A stretch of DNA of 64,000 nucleotides from Prunella strophiata (Eukaryota; Chordata; Aves; Passeriformes; Prunellidae), in the NCBI GenBank assembly GCA_036583965.1, contig JAZBQD010000028.1, positions 1,240,001 to 1,304,000 on the forward strand. The letters are read 5' to 3'. This document shows positions 22,651 through 37,059 of this stretch, piece by piece. The translations under genes and the position numbers were made by a program. Below the pieces are notes generated by a model. It was not told the origin of the DNA. It searched no databases and saw only the letters and a list, made by a program, of their open reading frames with translations. How positions within the stretch are numbered: position 1 is the first letter of the stretch; each line of letters starts with the position of its first letter.

Positions 22651-22930
22651 ATTTGTCTACACTTCACACCCCGGAGAAAGAAAACAACTTTTAACATCTG
22701 TTCCTGCAGTATTTAAGAGGGAGAGAAAGGCTGTTGAAAAGGGGGAAAGTGTGGCAGATGTTGGCAGGTTCCCTCGGGCGCAGATGTCTTGCTCCGAACA
22801 GGACTTTCCTTGGGGAGCGGCGGCCGGGGCTCCTCTGAGGCTCGGGACACGCGACTGCCGAGCGGGCGGGGGACGTGGGAAAGCGCCGCCGAACAAAGGC
22901 GCTTATTCAAACAAACCCGAGAGCCGTGAA
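22240..22930. promoter_or_regulatory. Candidate distal enhancer with CSL, SOX and POU-like motifs
   Basis: CpG-richer block 2.6-3.3 kb upstream of the HES-like ATG. CGTGGGAA at 22874-22881 is the optimal CSL (RBPJ) sequence. AACAAAGG (SOX-like) follows within about 12 bp. Near 22409 the palindrome-like ATGCTAATGAGCAT resembles a POU site. A poly-A and a poly-T/TC tract (22544-22647) interrupt the block. The neural-enhancer reading is inference. Confidence 0.35.
22544..22647. repeat. Poly-A, TC and poly-T tracts
   Basis: A17 at 22544-22560, TC dinucleotides at about 22602-22620, then T28 to 22647. Confidence 0.9.
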
Positions 22931-24864
22931 CAATCTAATCACCAGCAGAGAAATGGTCAGCAGCCCCCGGCCCCGCCAGCGAGGGCTTGGGGGCAGCCGG
23001 TGGCCACGGGACGAGGGAATTTGACCGGGCTGCAAGCGGAGTGTCCCTTCCTTGCCCCCGTGCTCCCTCTGGGGCATCCAGCGCGGAGCTGTGGCCAGGG
23101 AACAATCCTTGCTGAGGGGCTCTGCAGCCCGGCTGTCCCACGCAGCGGCAGAGGGGATGGAGGGCAGGCACCTCTGGGCTGGCCAGGGCTGTCCTGCACT
23201 CGGGACAAGGCAGCGCCAGAGGAGGGACTGGGGTACAGCAGGGATATCTTTGATTAGGCTTTTAAAAAAGAGCTTCTTCCAAGATGATGACAACAACAAC
23301 AACAACAACAACAACAATAATAATAATAATAATAATAGCCTCCAATCCTATTGATTACGTCTAGTTGAAATAGCCTTGTTAAACTGACTTTGGTAGGAAT
23401 AAAAGTTTATTTTAATGAAAGCAAAAATTTTGAGATAACTTTTTATCAGCTTTCTTTCTGGCTGATAAAATAATTTAAAATAAGATTTTTTCCATGAAAG
23501 CGGGTAATATTTCTGCTTAAGCACTTTGTAGGAAACAAGTGAGAAGCCCAGAGAAAAAGAAGCTGAGCCAAGAGAATTCACATAAAAGAGTAATTAATTC
23601 CAGTTCGATGTTAAAGCTGAGGAGCTCTGTGATTGTTCCTCTAATTCCTGCAATTTTCAGCCTGCTTCATTTCCATTTTCCACTTTCTTTGGGTTCTGGG
23701 CAGGGCAGAGCTGCTCCTGCCAGCGAGGCTGCCTTGTGCCAGGACAGCTCTTCCTCTTCCCTGCTCAGGGCCGGAGGGGAAAGCCAGGTGAGTTGAGCTG
23801 TGTTGCTTCTTTGGAGGCCAAGCATGGGGGCAAGGAGCCCAAAGCCCTGCTGGGGGTGTCAGCTGTGTTCCTGCTGCCAGCAGAGCTCTTTCTGCAGAAA
23901 GGATGCTGCACCTCCACAGAGACCTGTGCACTGTCCAGGCTGGTCCCTCCTGCCTCTGCGGCTTGGGGTGATTCTGTGGACAGCAGCTCAGAACCTGACA
24001 GGGCTAACAAGGAGGCTTGTGCAGTACTGAGGCAACCCCACGTCCAACCTCGGCCCTGGCTGGTTAATGAATGGCCTCGTTAAGGCAGCTCAGCCTATTG
24101 CAGGGATGGATTTGCTGTGGGAGAGTGGGAGGAGAGCTGGGCAGGCTCCTGAGCACTGCAGTGTGGGTCAGGAGGACTATTTGATCCCCCTTGTTTTCCA
24201 GGCTGGAGATCATCCAGGCTGCAGTTGTCCCCAGACTGCTTGCAGCTGCCCTGGGGTCTGTCTGCTGGCCGGGTGTGGGGCTGTGGGTGCCTGGCCCCAG
24301 CAGTGCCAGGGAGGCTGTCAGAGGCAGGGAAAGGGGTCCTGCTCCAGGGTCCTGCCAGCCCATCACTCCCAGGTGTCTGTGGGCTTTGCTGGGGCTGGTT
24401 TTCTGGCAGCAGCTCTGCTTTCACTACATGATGTGGGCTCGGGGAAGTGAGAAGCAAAGCGCAGGGCTGGCAGTGGGCAGGGTAAGGTGGGACAGTGGCT
24501 GCTGCCAGCACAGGCTGTGGGTTGGCCCTGATGTGCAACCACGGGGCACCCTCTGCACCCTGTGCCCCCTCCCTTGGCTCGGGCTCCAGGCCTGCCCTGC
24601 CATGAACAAACACTCTCCGAGGAGAGGCTGCTTTACAGGGGCTTTACTCACGCTGAATAAAGAGGGTTTTGTCCAGCTTTTTCAGAAGGTTGATTCTGGC
24701 TTAAGGTTGAGGTTTCAAAAGGAGTAAAGCTCCCCTTCAAAACGTTTAAATCTGGATGTTTCTCAGTAGCCACAACCCCCAAGCAGCCTGTGCTGAAGCC
24801 CTACTTCACCAGGGCTGTTTTGCTGCTGAGCTATTCTGTCGGGGAGGAATGTGAGGAGCAGCAG
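22931..24864. other. Intergenic, nothing recognised apart from one microsatellite
   Basis: CpG content falls away after about 23230. Frames at 24095-24727 overlap on opposite strands and show no known protein. Confidence 0.5.
23290..23337. repeat. (CAA)n-(TAA)n microsatellite
   Basis: About nine CAA units followed by about seven TAA units. Confidence 0.95.
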
Positions 24865-25015
24865 GACGTGCCAGCGCGGTGACTGGACGCGCCGGGTCCG
24901 GAGGGTGAGGGCGGTGCCTGGGCAGGCGGGCTGGCTCCCGGCGCTCAGGCACCTCAGCCGCAGCCTCTCGGAGATTGCTCACTGCTGGATGGCCCGGGGG
25001 GGCCGAGGCTACCCC
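24865..25015. other. Small CpG-rich pocket
   Basis: Dense CpG over about 150 bp (GGACGCGCCGGGTCCGGAGG and onward) in an otherwise CpG-poor region. It might be a minor promoter or an unmethylated remnant. No transcript can be assigned. Confidence 0.4.
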
Positions 25016-26082
25016 TCCAGACTGGCCTCAGTTCAGGATGTTGGACCTGCCATGGCCCATCAGCCCCGTGCAGCAGAGTGTGCAGGAGGCATCACGTGTC
25101 CTGCAGCCCGTCCAGGACAGGATGGTGCTGGAAATGGTTTGGTCAGAAAAGCAAAGGATGATTTATCTGTTCTTGGGATGTGGGGAAGAGCATTTGCTGT
25201 GTTGAGAGCACAGTCCCAATGAGCAGACTGCCACCCACAATGGGACGTGGGTCCAAGATCACCATCAGAGCTTGCAGAGGGAAGCCATGGCTGTGCTGGG
25301 GAAGGGCTGCTCCAGACACCTTTGTGTTGGAATTCTTGGGGATGGAGCGACACTGTGTGTACCATGTTTGACACTGTGTGTACCACGTTTTTGGCAGAGG
25401 GCTGGGAGCTGATGGGGTTTGTGGCTGGGTGAGCATTGTATGGCGAGTGAGGAAGAGGCACAGGGCATCTGGCAGATGAGTTTGGTGTCTGTGGTGCACT
25501 ATCAAAGCCTGTGAGTTCACCATGGTGTGGGCAGGGGAGGAGTGCAGTTGGGAGCTCACCTGCTGCCCCTGCTACAGCTGGGAGAGAGAGAGGTCATACA
25601 TGGCATTGGACAGTGCCACATTTTCATCACAGAGAAAGCCCAGCTCCAAAAGTAGCACTGAACATCTGGAAATTCAGTTGACATCTCTAAATCCATCCCC
25701 TTTACCGAGTGCACCAAACCTCTCTGGCCCTCAGCTCAGCCTCCTGGGTATCAACTGGCTCTACCATCTTTGGGAGTGGACTCCAGGGATAGGAAATAAT
25801 TACAAGGCTGGTACCAGCTGAGTAATTCTCAGCTTTTCTTTCACACACTCCCATCCAGCCTTGGTGTTAAGGATCAGCTCATGCTCTTGCCATTGCTCAA
25901 GCTGTCTCCTGCCTGGCAGGTTAGCAGTGCTGCAGGCCCCACAGGAAATCTTATCTGCTGCTTCTCAGCCAGAGTGCTTGAAACACAGCTCCTGGGCCAA
26001 AAGCGCCTTATAGGAAACAGAAAATCTGATAAGCTGCGTGGGTGGGGGCAGGCTGTAAGGATTAGCCCCTTGCATGTGCTGA

Positions 26083-26925
26083 ATTTTACATGGCCTCATT
26101 ATGGAGGAGCCAAAACAAGTGCAAACTCTGTGAGTTTGACTTGTGAGGCTGGTCCAGTCCAATCCGGCTAGCTTTGGACCTTTGCCCTGGTCAATCTCAC
26201 ATGGGACAAAAGCAAGAGACAAAAGGCGCTCTTTTCCTCTCGGGAACGTAGTCCTGCTTTATTTCCTTGGTAGGAGCCACCAGATATCCCAGTGCTTCCC
26301 AGGAGGGAAAAAGAGCACCAGCTCACCTGTCCAGGTGGTTTTAAGGTCAGGGGAAGGGGGGCGGAGGAAAGGGACCACAGCCAATGGGATACAAGGGGGG
26401 AGGGGGCAAGGGGAGGGGCGAACCCGGGATTAGCCACCACCCACCAGGGGCCTGGGGGGGGAAAGGGGAAGAATGGGACACCCCATGGGACAGTGCAATA
26501 CAACAAAACTCTGCTTTTCTTCTTCCCAGACCACCCCATGCAGCATCACCCATCTCCTCACAGCTCCTGGTTGCTCTTCATCTTGTCAGGGCCATGGTTT
26601 TCCTACCCCAAAGTGACTGTGCCCCAAGAGCTAGCAGGACTTCCTACACCTTTTGGTTCCTCTACAGCAATAAGAAATGCTCATCCCTGGAATAAAGGTC
26701 TGTCTCCTAGATATACCTGAAGAGGAGGGGAAAAGCAAAGAAATTGAAGAAGAGAGTTGTTTTAAAGCAGACAGTATTCATAAATAAAAACAAAATAGTA
26801 TAAAACCGTTTGCTTTAATTGGTAAAAAATTAGTTACAAAAATACAGATTAAAAAAAAATATCTGAGAGAACACCATGAGGCTTCATACACAATCCAGGA
26901 TGGACTTGACTCACACAGACCAGAG
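26083..26925 (+). repeat. Left arm of an inverted duplication (interrupted by the solo LTR)
   Basis: Excluding the LTR and one target copy (26129-26511), about 460 bp match the reverse complement of 27798-28260 with about seven small differences. The outer edge is at ATTTTACATGG (26083) and the inner edge at CAGACCAGAG (26925). The sequence belongs to no repeat family I recognise and has no convincing reading frame. Confidence 0.93.
26129..26505 (-). mobile_element. Solo LTR of an endogenous retrovirus, 377 bp, 6-bp target duplication
   Basis: Flanked by AAACTC at 26123-26128 and 26506-26511. The element starts TG and ends CA. On the minus strand it shows LTR order: a CCAAT box (ATTGG, 26380-26388), a TTAAAA TATA-like box (26339-26346), then AATAAA (26258-26263), ending CTCACA. 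The inverted duplicate at 28201-28220 carries the uninterrupted site with one AAACTC. A 6-bp duplication is usual for ERVK/alpha-beta-type elements. No internal viral genes are present. Confidence 0.9.
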
Positions 26926-27797
26926 CCCTGGCTGCAGAGCTCCCATAGGGTGGTACAAGGGAGAAGAGCCAAGCTTCATGAGGAAAGCGTAGGGGACTTT
27001 GAGGACCATTCAAGGAGAATACTTGAACTTTCTTTATGCAGTATGCCTTGAGTTCTTTTATTCAGGAGACCAGTGCTGGATGTTCTCCCACTCTGGGTGA
27101 GTTCTTTCAGTCAGGAGAGCAGTGCTGGGTGTTCTCACACTCTGTGTGTGTGAGATGTTACCAGATGTCACCTGATAACAAGCCTGATCTGTAATGGAGC
27201 AAGTGCTTGGTTTATTCAGTAAGCTTCACTTTCACAGCAGCATGGATGTCTGACTCCCCCAGGCTCAGCACCCTGCACCCCAGCCCCTGCACACCCCACA
27301 CTGCAGCCCCTGCCCTTCCCACACTGCCTAGTTCTTCTTAGCTTCTCAGTTCCTGAGGCTGCAGAGTGATGTGGGTTGAGATTCATCTTTGTGAGAAAAA
27401 TGTCTCTTCTGTGAGTAAATGTGGCTTTTGTGCCAGCCTGGCCACATGCCAACGCCTGCTTTTTATGGTCTGTGTGTCTACGTGTGCTGTCACCACATGC
27501 TGAGCCCCTGGCACAGGACACCTCGGCCGCAGGAATGGGGCAGCCAGGCTGTGCTCTGCAGGAGCAGTGACCTGTGTGCTGTCCTGGGCCCTGGCTCCTG
27601 GGCTGCCCACGGGGGCACTGCCCTCACCAGCAGCATTCCCAACCTGCTGCCCGCTTCTGTTGCTGCAGGGCTGGGATTGCAGCACCTGAGGAAGTGGGGA
27701 AACACTCACTTGGGTGTTCTGGGTTGGCACAGCCTGGCTGCTGCTGTGACAGTGGAACTCAGGAGGGGTTAGGAGGGGAAGGCATGAGCTGCAGGGT
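26926..27797. other. Spacer between inverted arms, with LTR-like AATAAA blocks
   Basis: About 870 bp. On the minus strand AATAAA occurs at 27057-27062 and 27211-27216 within a pattern resembling retroviral R/U5, but no TG...CA ends or target duplication could be fixed. A 49-bp tandem duplication (27050-27147) lies inside. No gene is seen. Confidence 0.4.
27050..27147. repeat. 49-bp tandem duplication
   Basis: 27050-27098 and 27099-27147 are adjacent copies starting GAGTTCTTT and ending ACTCTGKGT, with about seven differences. They lie in the spacer of the inverted duplication. Confidence 0.85.
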
Positions 27798-28260
27798 CTC
27801 TGGTCTGTGTGAGTCAAGTCCATCCTGGATTGTGTATGAAGCCTCATGATGTTCTCTCAGATATTTTTTTTTAATCTGTATTTTTGTAACTAATTTTTTA
27901 CCTAATTAAAGCAAACAGTTTTATACTATTTTGTTTTTATTTATGAATACTGTCTGCTTTAAAGCAACTCTCTTCTTCAATTTCTTTGCTTTTCCCCTCC
28001 TCTTCAGGTATATCTAGGAGACAGATCTTTTATTCCAGGGATGAGCATTTCTTATTGCTGTAGAGGAACCAAAAGGTGTAGGAAGTCCTGCTAGCTCTTG
28101 GGGCACAGTCACTTTGGGGTAGGAAAACCATGGCCCTGACAAGATGAAGAGCAACCAGGAGCTGTGAGGAGGATGGGTGATGCTGCATGGGGTGGTCTGG
28201 GAAGAAGAAAAGCAGAGTTTGCACTTGTTTTGGCTCCTCCATAATGAGGCCATGTAAAAT
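27798..28260 (-). repeat. Right arm of the inverted duplication, with the empty LTR site
   Basis: Reverse complement of the left arm, roughly 98% identical by eye. At 28211-28217 the sequence runs straight through the position where the left arm carries the LTR, so it preserves the pre-insertion state. Confidence 0.93.
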
Positions 28261-30256
28261 AATAACAAAACCTCCACTGCCACAACCCTTTTTTTCTTGC
28301 TTGTTGATTTTTAACATTAGGAGCTGTGCCCTGGGTTTGCTCTGTCAAAGGGCAGAAGAGGCCACGAGACACAGGAGTTCCCCAAAGACTTTTCCAGAAA
28401 AATACCTGTGATCAGCTGGGTGTCTTGCTGTGTTTCAAAGATGATGTTCCACCCCCTCTCCCCATTCCAGAGCCATGCCCTCTCACACCTGCACACAGAT
28501 ATTTTCAGAAGATACTGTTTTGATGCCCTTTTCCAAAGCAGTGCCTGCATTTGAAGGCTGGGACAGCAGAGCTCTGGAGTTCTCTCCTCATTGGGAGCCA
28601 GGGGTCCCATCAGGAGAAGGAGGAGAGGTGCAGAAAAGCTTTAGAGAGTCTCAGGAAAGGTCGTGTATGTATTTGCTGGTGTTGTCAAAAGATGTGACAA
28701 GGGCTCCTGTGCTAGCTGAGCCTGAATCCAGCTGAAGAGCAACACTAAGCCCATGCCCCTCACAAGTTTCTGCTGTAAGAGCTAATTAATTGGTTTCTGC
28801 ACAGCTCTTTGAAGGGGTAAAGGGGTAAGCAAGTGCACAGCAGTGTTATCCACAGGCTGTGAGCTTCAGAGTTTAACAGGCACTACTTAAATATGAACCG
28901 TTAGTCACCTTGTAATTTCTTTAAAATGTAAAAGAACAGGGAAAGCATCTAAAAAGAATAACCCAACAGTCATTTTCAGCAGTGCTTACAGCCTTGTGTC
29001 TTTCTGCATGATTTGGGATTCTTACTGTATTTGCTTCCAGTGATATTGAATTAATGGCTGTATTTGACTGGGTTTGTTTTTTTGTGTATGGTGTTTTGTT
29101 TTTTGTTTTTAGCTCAGGAAATACATTTTACACTAGTGCTGTTTCTTGGGGTGACTTACTTCCTTTCATGTTTACAGTGCTGATGGAAACCTGGTTTTGG
29201 CTTTAGTAGTAGATCCTCCCTGGAGTGGATGCTGTGCTTTACAGATAACTTTCAATTGTTCCACAGTAATAATAAAAAGTTTATTAAAATGACTTGCTCT
29301 CCAGGAAAGGGATTGCAACAGATTTTTTTTCTATGATTGTTCAGGTAATTGTTTTGGGTTTTTTTTTCTGACAATGTTTACATGCTAACCCTTAGTTCTT
29401 GTGGCTTGCTATAATGTTTTTAAAATGTGCTCTAATTCTGGAACCTTGAATTAAAGATAAATCATGGAATCTCCATGAGGAAAAAAACTCCTAACTGAAA
29501 GACAATTACATTTAATTGTGTTTTCTACCTGTAAATAGGATTTTGGGGGTGTGAGTCTGCTCATTATGTATTAATTGAATGAACTGAAAGCTAAAAAAAT
29601 ACTCACCCACACATGTTTCTTTGAGAAAAGCTTTAGGAGTCTGCAGTGAATGTCTCCAGGCAGTGACAGGTGAAACACAGTTCCAGGAACTGTCACAGGC
29701 ACTTGTGAAACCTGGTGATTAAATTCAGCCACTGCAGCTTGGTTCAAAGTCCACGGGAAGACTCAGGATTCTTCTTCTGCTGAGCTTTAAACAGAAGAAA
29801 TTGAGCAAAACTGCAGTTGTCCCTACTTCTAATATTCCCTCCCCAAAGCCTTTTCCCTGAAGGACCTTGTCAGGAGCCAGGAACACTGGGCTGAGCTCTG
29901 GGAATCACAGCAGTCCATGCCCAGTTAAACATCACCTGGCTGTAGGTTCTGTTTCCCCCTCCTCACAGTGTTCCTCCAGACAGCTGGCAAGAGGCCTTGA
30001 GTATTTTTTGAGATGATCCTGTGTCAGAAGGCCATGGAGGTCCAGAGCCCCTCCATCCCATGGCGCGGGTGCCACACCCACAGCACAGGAGTCACCTCAG
30101 GGCTCCCTGCCCTGCTCCCAGCACGGCTGGAGCTCAGGGGCTCCTGCTGGACACCTGTGACACCGGTGTGACACAGCTCCAGCGGTGACCTCCCCCAGTA
30201 AAGCTTTGGGCAGTGACACCCAGAGGTGTGTGGCTGGCTGCAAGGGCTGGGGGCAA
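28261..30256. other. Intergenic, nothing recognised
   Basis: Between the inverted duplication and the minisatellite. AT-rich to about 29600, then GC-rich. No reading frame of note. Confidence 0.6.
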
Positions 30257-33980
<3,724 letters not shown>

Positions 33981-36254
33981 CTGCCAGCAGGACAGTGGGG
34001 ACGGGAGGGGAACCTCACGAGGGGAAAGGGCAAGTGTGTGCCATGGAAAAGATAAGACAGAGCAGGAAATGGCTACAGAGCCTTCGTGGAGAGCTGAGGG
34101 TGGCTGGCCCCAGAGCTGCCATGGCACTCCAGGAGGGAACGGCCACCCTGCATGAGGTAAGGGCTGAAGGGGGAAAAGAGGGCAGCAAAACAGAGCTGCT
34201 TGAAGGAGGGGTAATTTCACAGGCTGACATATTTTTTTCCCCCAGTTTTGCTATTTTTCAGTGTGGGATGTTGACAGGAGGAGTTAGAGCTGAGCTGTAG
34301 GATTCTCTGGGCCTCCCACCAGCAGCAGAAAGGCCCAGGATCCCATTCAGCTCTATCCTTCCTAAGCAAAGCACCTGCATGCTTGCCTTTCTAAAATACC
34401 TTTTCTTTTCCCCAGTGAAGTAACTTGGATTTTTTTAATGTTTACTCACTTCCTAATTTGCAAGGATTAATTAATTCACAATGGCTCTCTCAGTCATGGC
34501 TGTGAATTAGTGAATCATTAGTGTGCCAAGAGCTCTCTCACATGCTGTATTTAATCCCTGTGTCTAGGAGCTTAGGAAAATCATGCTCTCTCTGCTCAGG
34601 GATTTCTGTGCAGTGTGCTGGGATGGCGATTGCACTGAACCCATTTATGGCCTGATCTCTTTTCCAATGGTCATTTAAAGAATATAGTGTGTATTCTCCA
34701 GGAGCAGATACTGAATCCCTTTAACAGTGCTTGCCTTTAGCTCCTCCTCCTTTCTCCTCGGTACCCTGATTATTATGTTTAAACTCCAATGGTTTTAGCC
34801 TAAGTATGGGTTAACGATTTGAACTCAGGTATACACACCCTTTCCATGTTGGCTTTGAAATCAACTATTCCCAGCTCACAAGTGGGATTTATGAACTGCC
34901 AAAATTTTGCTGACCACACACCGTTAGTCAAGGTCCCATCACCTCACACAGGCACCATGACCCCTCCTGCTTCAGTGCTGCTGCATCTCTTACATCTTCC
35001 TACAAGAGCAAGTAAATATTTGAGGTAGATATAAATAATATTAGGAGGTAAATATAATAAATATAAGGAATAAATATAATAAATATTAGGAATAAATATA
35101 ATAAATGTTATTAAATAAATTTAATAACTATTAGGAGGTAGATATAAATAAATGCTATGCATGCACACACACTTGCTTCTACCCCCATGTCCTGTCCCCT
35201 GAGTGTGGCAGGATTGGCTGGGGCAGCCCCTGTGGCACCAGCATGGTGCCAGGCTGGACCTGGAGCCCACGGGACCTGTCCAGGGAAGCATGCCATGGAA
35301 GCAGTGCTGCTGCAGCCAGCCTGTCCCACTGCCCAGTGCCAGCCCCTCCGTGCTCCCCTCTGTCGGGTGCTGGGGTGGCTGCAAGTGTGCTCAGATGCAT
35401 TTCTCCATGTCTGAGCTGTGGCACACGGCTGATGAAGACCCCCCAAGAGGTCGAGAGGCAGCCCTGCCCACCGACATCTGAGGTTCACCAGCCAGGGAAG
35501 TGTGACACGTGGAGCTCAGAGCAGCAACAGGCTGCTGCAGGAAAACACCGAGGAGCCCAACCCAGACCTCCCCAGCAGTGAGACAAGGAAGTGCAGCACA
35601 GCGATGTGGAGACAGGCAATAAAAAAGAAGCTGAAAATAGAAGCTGTTGGCTCACAAGAAGCTTATGGACATTTTGGGAAGCAGGTCCCACATGGCTGCA
35701 TGCTGGTGCAGCATCAGACCTCCTGGGGCAAGGTTTCACCTCGTGGCTTGTAAGAAATTCATGACTAGTTCCATTAAAAATGTATTTTCTGCTGTAAATG
35801 TATTATATCGCACTAATGGACAATATCAACTTGATCTGTACTGAGAGAGGTGTGGACTTTTCTCCATCCAGGCTAATTTGCATTTGTCACAGTGCCAATA
35901 ATAGATGAGTATTATGTACAGGGACAGAAAAACAGTCTGAGTCCTTCCATGCCATGTTGGGGACTGCAGCAAACCTGCAGGCTGTAAATCACCAGCACCT
36001 GATGCATCAGGACAATCAGACCACAGTCCAAGGCACGTCGCCGAGTTCCAACCCCACACTGAAGCCCTGAGGGTCACGGCATGGAAAAGAAGTTTTGTGA
36101 CACTACAGAAGGGGTAAAGAGTCTGCAAAAGGGCAGGACAGAGGGGGGTAGAAATGATGAAAAAAAATAGTAAATACAAATAACAAATTAATAAATACCA
36201 ATAAATAAAATTTAAATAGTAATTACAAAGACTGTTAACTACTAATAAAGAATA
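33981..36254. other. Intergenic between minisatellite and CR1
   Basis: Apart from the AT-rich repeat at 35010-35155, no gene or repeat family is seen. Frames near 35111-35581 overlap on both strands. Confidence 0.55.
35010..35155. repeat. AT-rich degenerate tandem repeat
   Basis: Repeated TAAATATAATAAATAT / TTAGGA-containing units of about 30 bp, with TATTAGGAGGTA recurring near both ends. Confidence 0.75.
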
Positions 36255-36785
36255 AAGGAATAGGTTGCACCTCGAGTTCTGTGTGCAGCTTTGGGCCCCT
36301 CACTTTAAAAAGGACATTGAGGAGCTGGAGCGTGTCCAGCAAAAGGCACCAAGGCTTGTGAGAGGTTCAGAACACTTGTCTGATGAGGGGTGGCTGAGGC
36401 AGCCGGGGTTGTTGAGTCTCCAGGAGCTCAGGAGGGACCTCCTCACTCTGTGCAACTCCCTGGCAGGAGGCTGTAGTGAGATGGGGACAGTCTCTTCTGT
36501 CAGATCTGCAGTGAGAGGACCAGAGGAAATGGCTTTCAGCTGAGGAGGGAGAATCAGATAATCAGTTTTAAATATTAAAACACATTTCTCCCTTTCCAGG
36601 AGGTCAGGCATCAGAACAGGTTGCCAGGGAGGTGGTGGAGTCCCCACCGTGGAGGTGCTCAATAGGCATCTACGCTTGGGCCTGGCTGATGTGGTTTAGC
36701 GGCTTAGGGGTACAGTGGCAGTGTACCATGGTTGGACCGGATGATCTGAAAGGTCTCTTCCAGCCTTGGTGACTCTGTGACTCCA
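36255..36785 (+). mobile_element. CR1 LINE 3' fragment
   Basis: Contains CR1 hallmarks in plus orientation: GAGGAGCTGGAGCGTGTCC, GGTGGTGGAGTCCCC, TTGGACCGGATGATCT and an imperfect terminal GACTCTGTGACTC. The 3' end lies about 90 bp before the CTCF-like site of the CAB39 island. It is 5'-truncated, with an AT-rich insertion-like stretch near 36550-36595. Confidence 0.9.
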
Positions 36786-36870
36786 ATAATGACAAGAAGC
36801 ACCGTGAACAATAAAACGAGGCAATAACCAAAAGGCGCGGCGGGCCCGGCAGTGCCCTCGGTCCTCCGCG

Positions 36871-36887
36871 GCGGCAGGGGGCGCTGT
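36871..36887 (+). promoter_or_regulatory. Strong CTCF-like site
   Basis: GCGGCAGGGGGCGCTGT contains the exact CTCF core CAGGGGGCGCT (36875-36885). It sits at the upstream edge of the CAB39 CpG island, where boundary elements are often found. Confidence 0.6.
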
Positions 36888-36899
36888 GGCGCAGTGGCG

Positions 36900-37059
36900 C
36901 GGGCGGAAGCGCGGGCGGGAGGGCCGGGCCGGTGCGACGCCGTGAGCGCGGGGCGGGGGGGGACGGGCCGGGCGAGCCGGGGCCGCGCCGCCTCTGCCGC
37001 AGCCGCAGCGCCGGAGCCGAGAGCCGCCAGCGGGCGGGCGGGGCCCGCCGGACGCACAG
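36900..37059 (+). other. CAB39: Probable non-coding first exon of CAB39
   Basis: A good splice donor, CACAG|GTACTGG, ends this stretch at 37059/37060 inside the CpG island. The exon start is not visible from sequence; about 36900 is a guess from GC-box positions. Splicing to 58627 would give an intron of 21,567 bp. Other GT sites in the island are possible. Confidence 0.45.
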
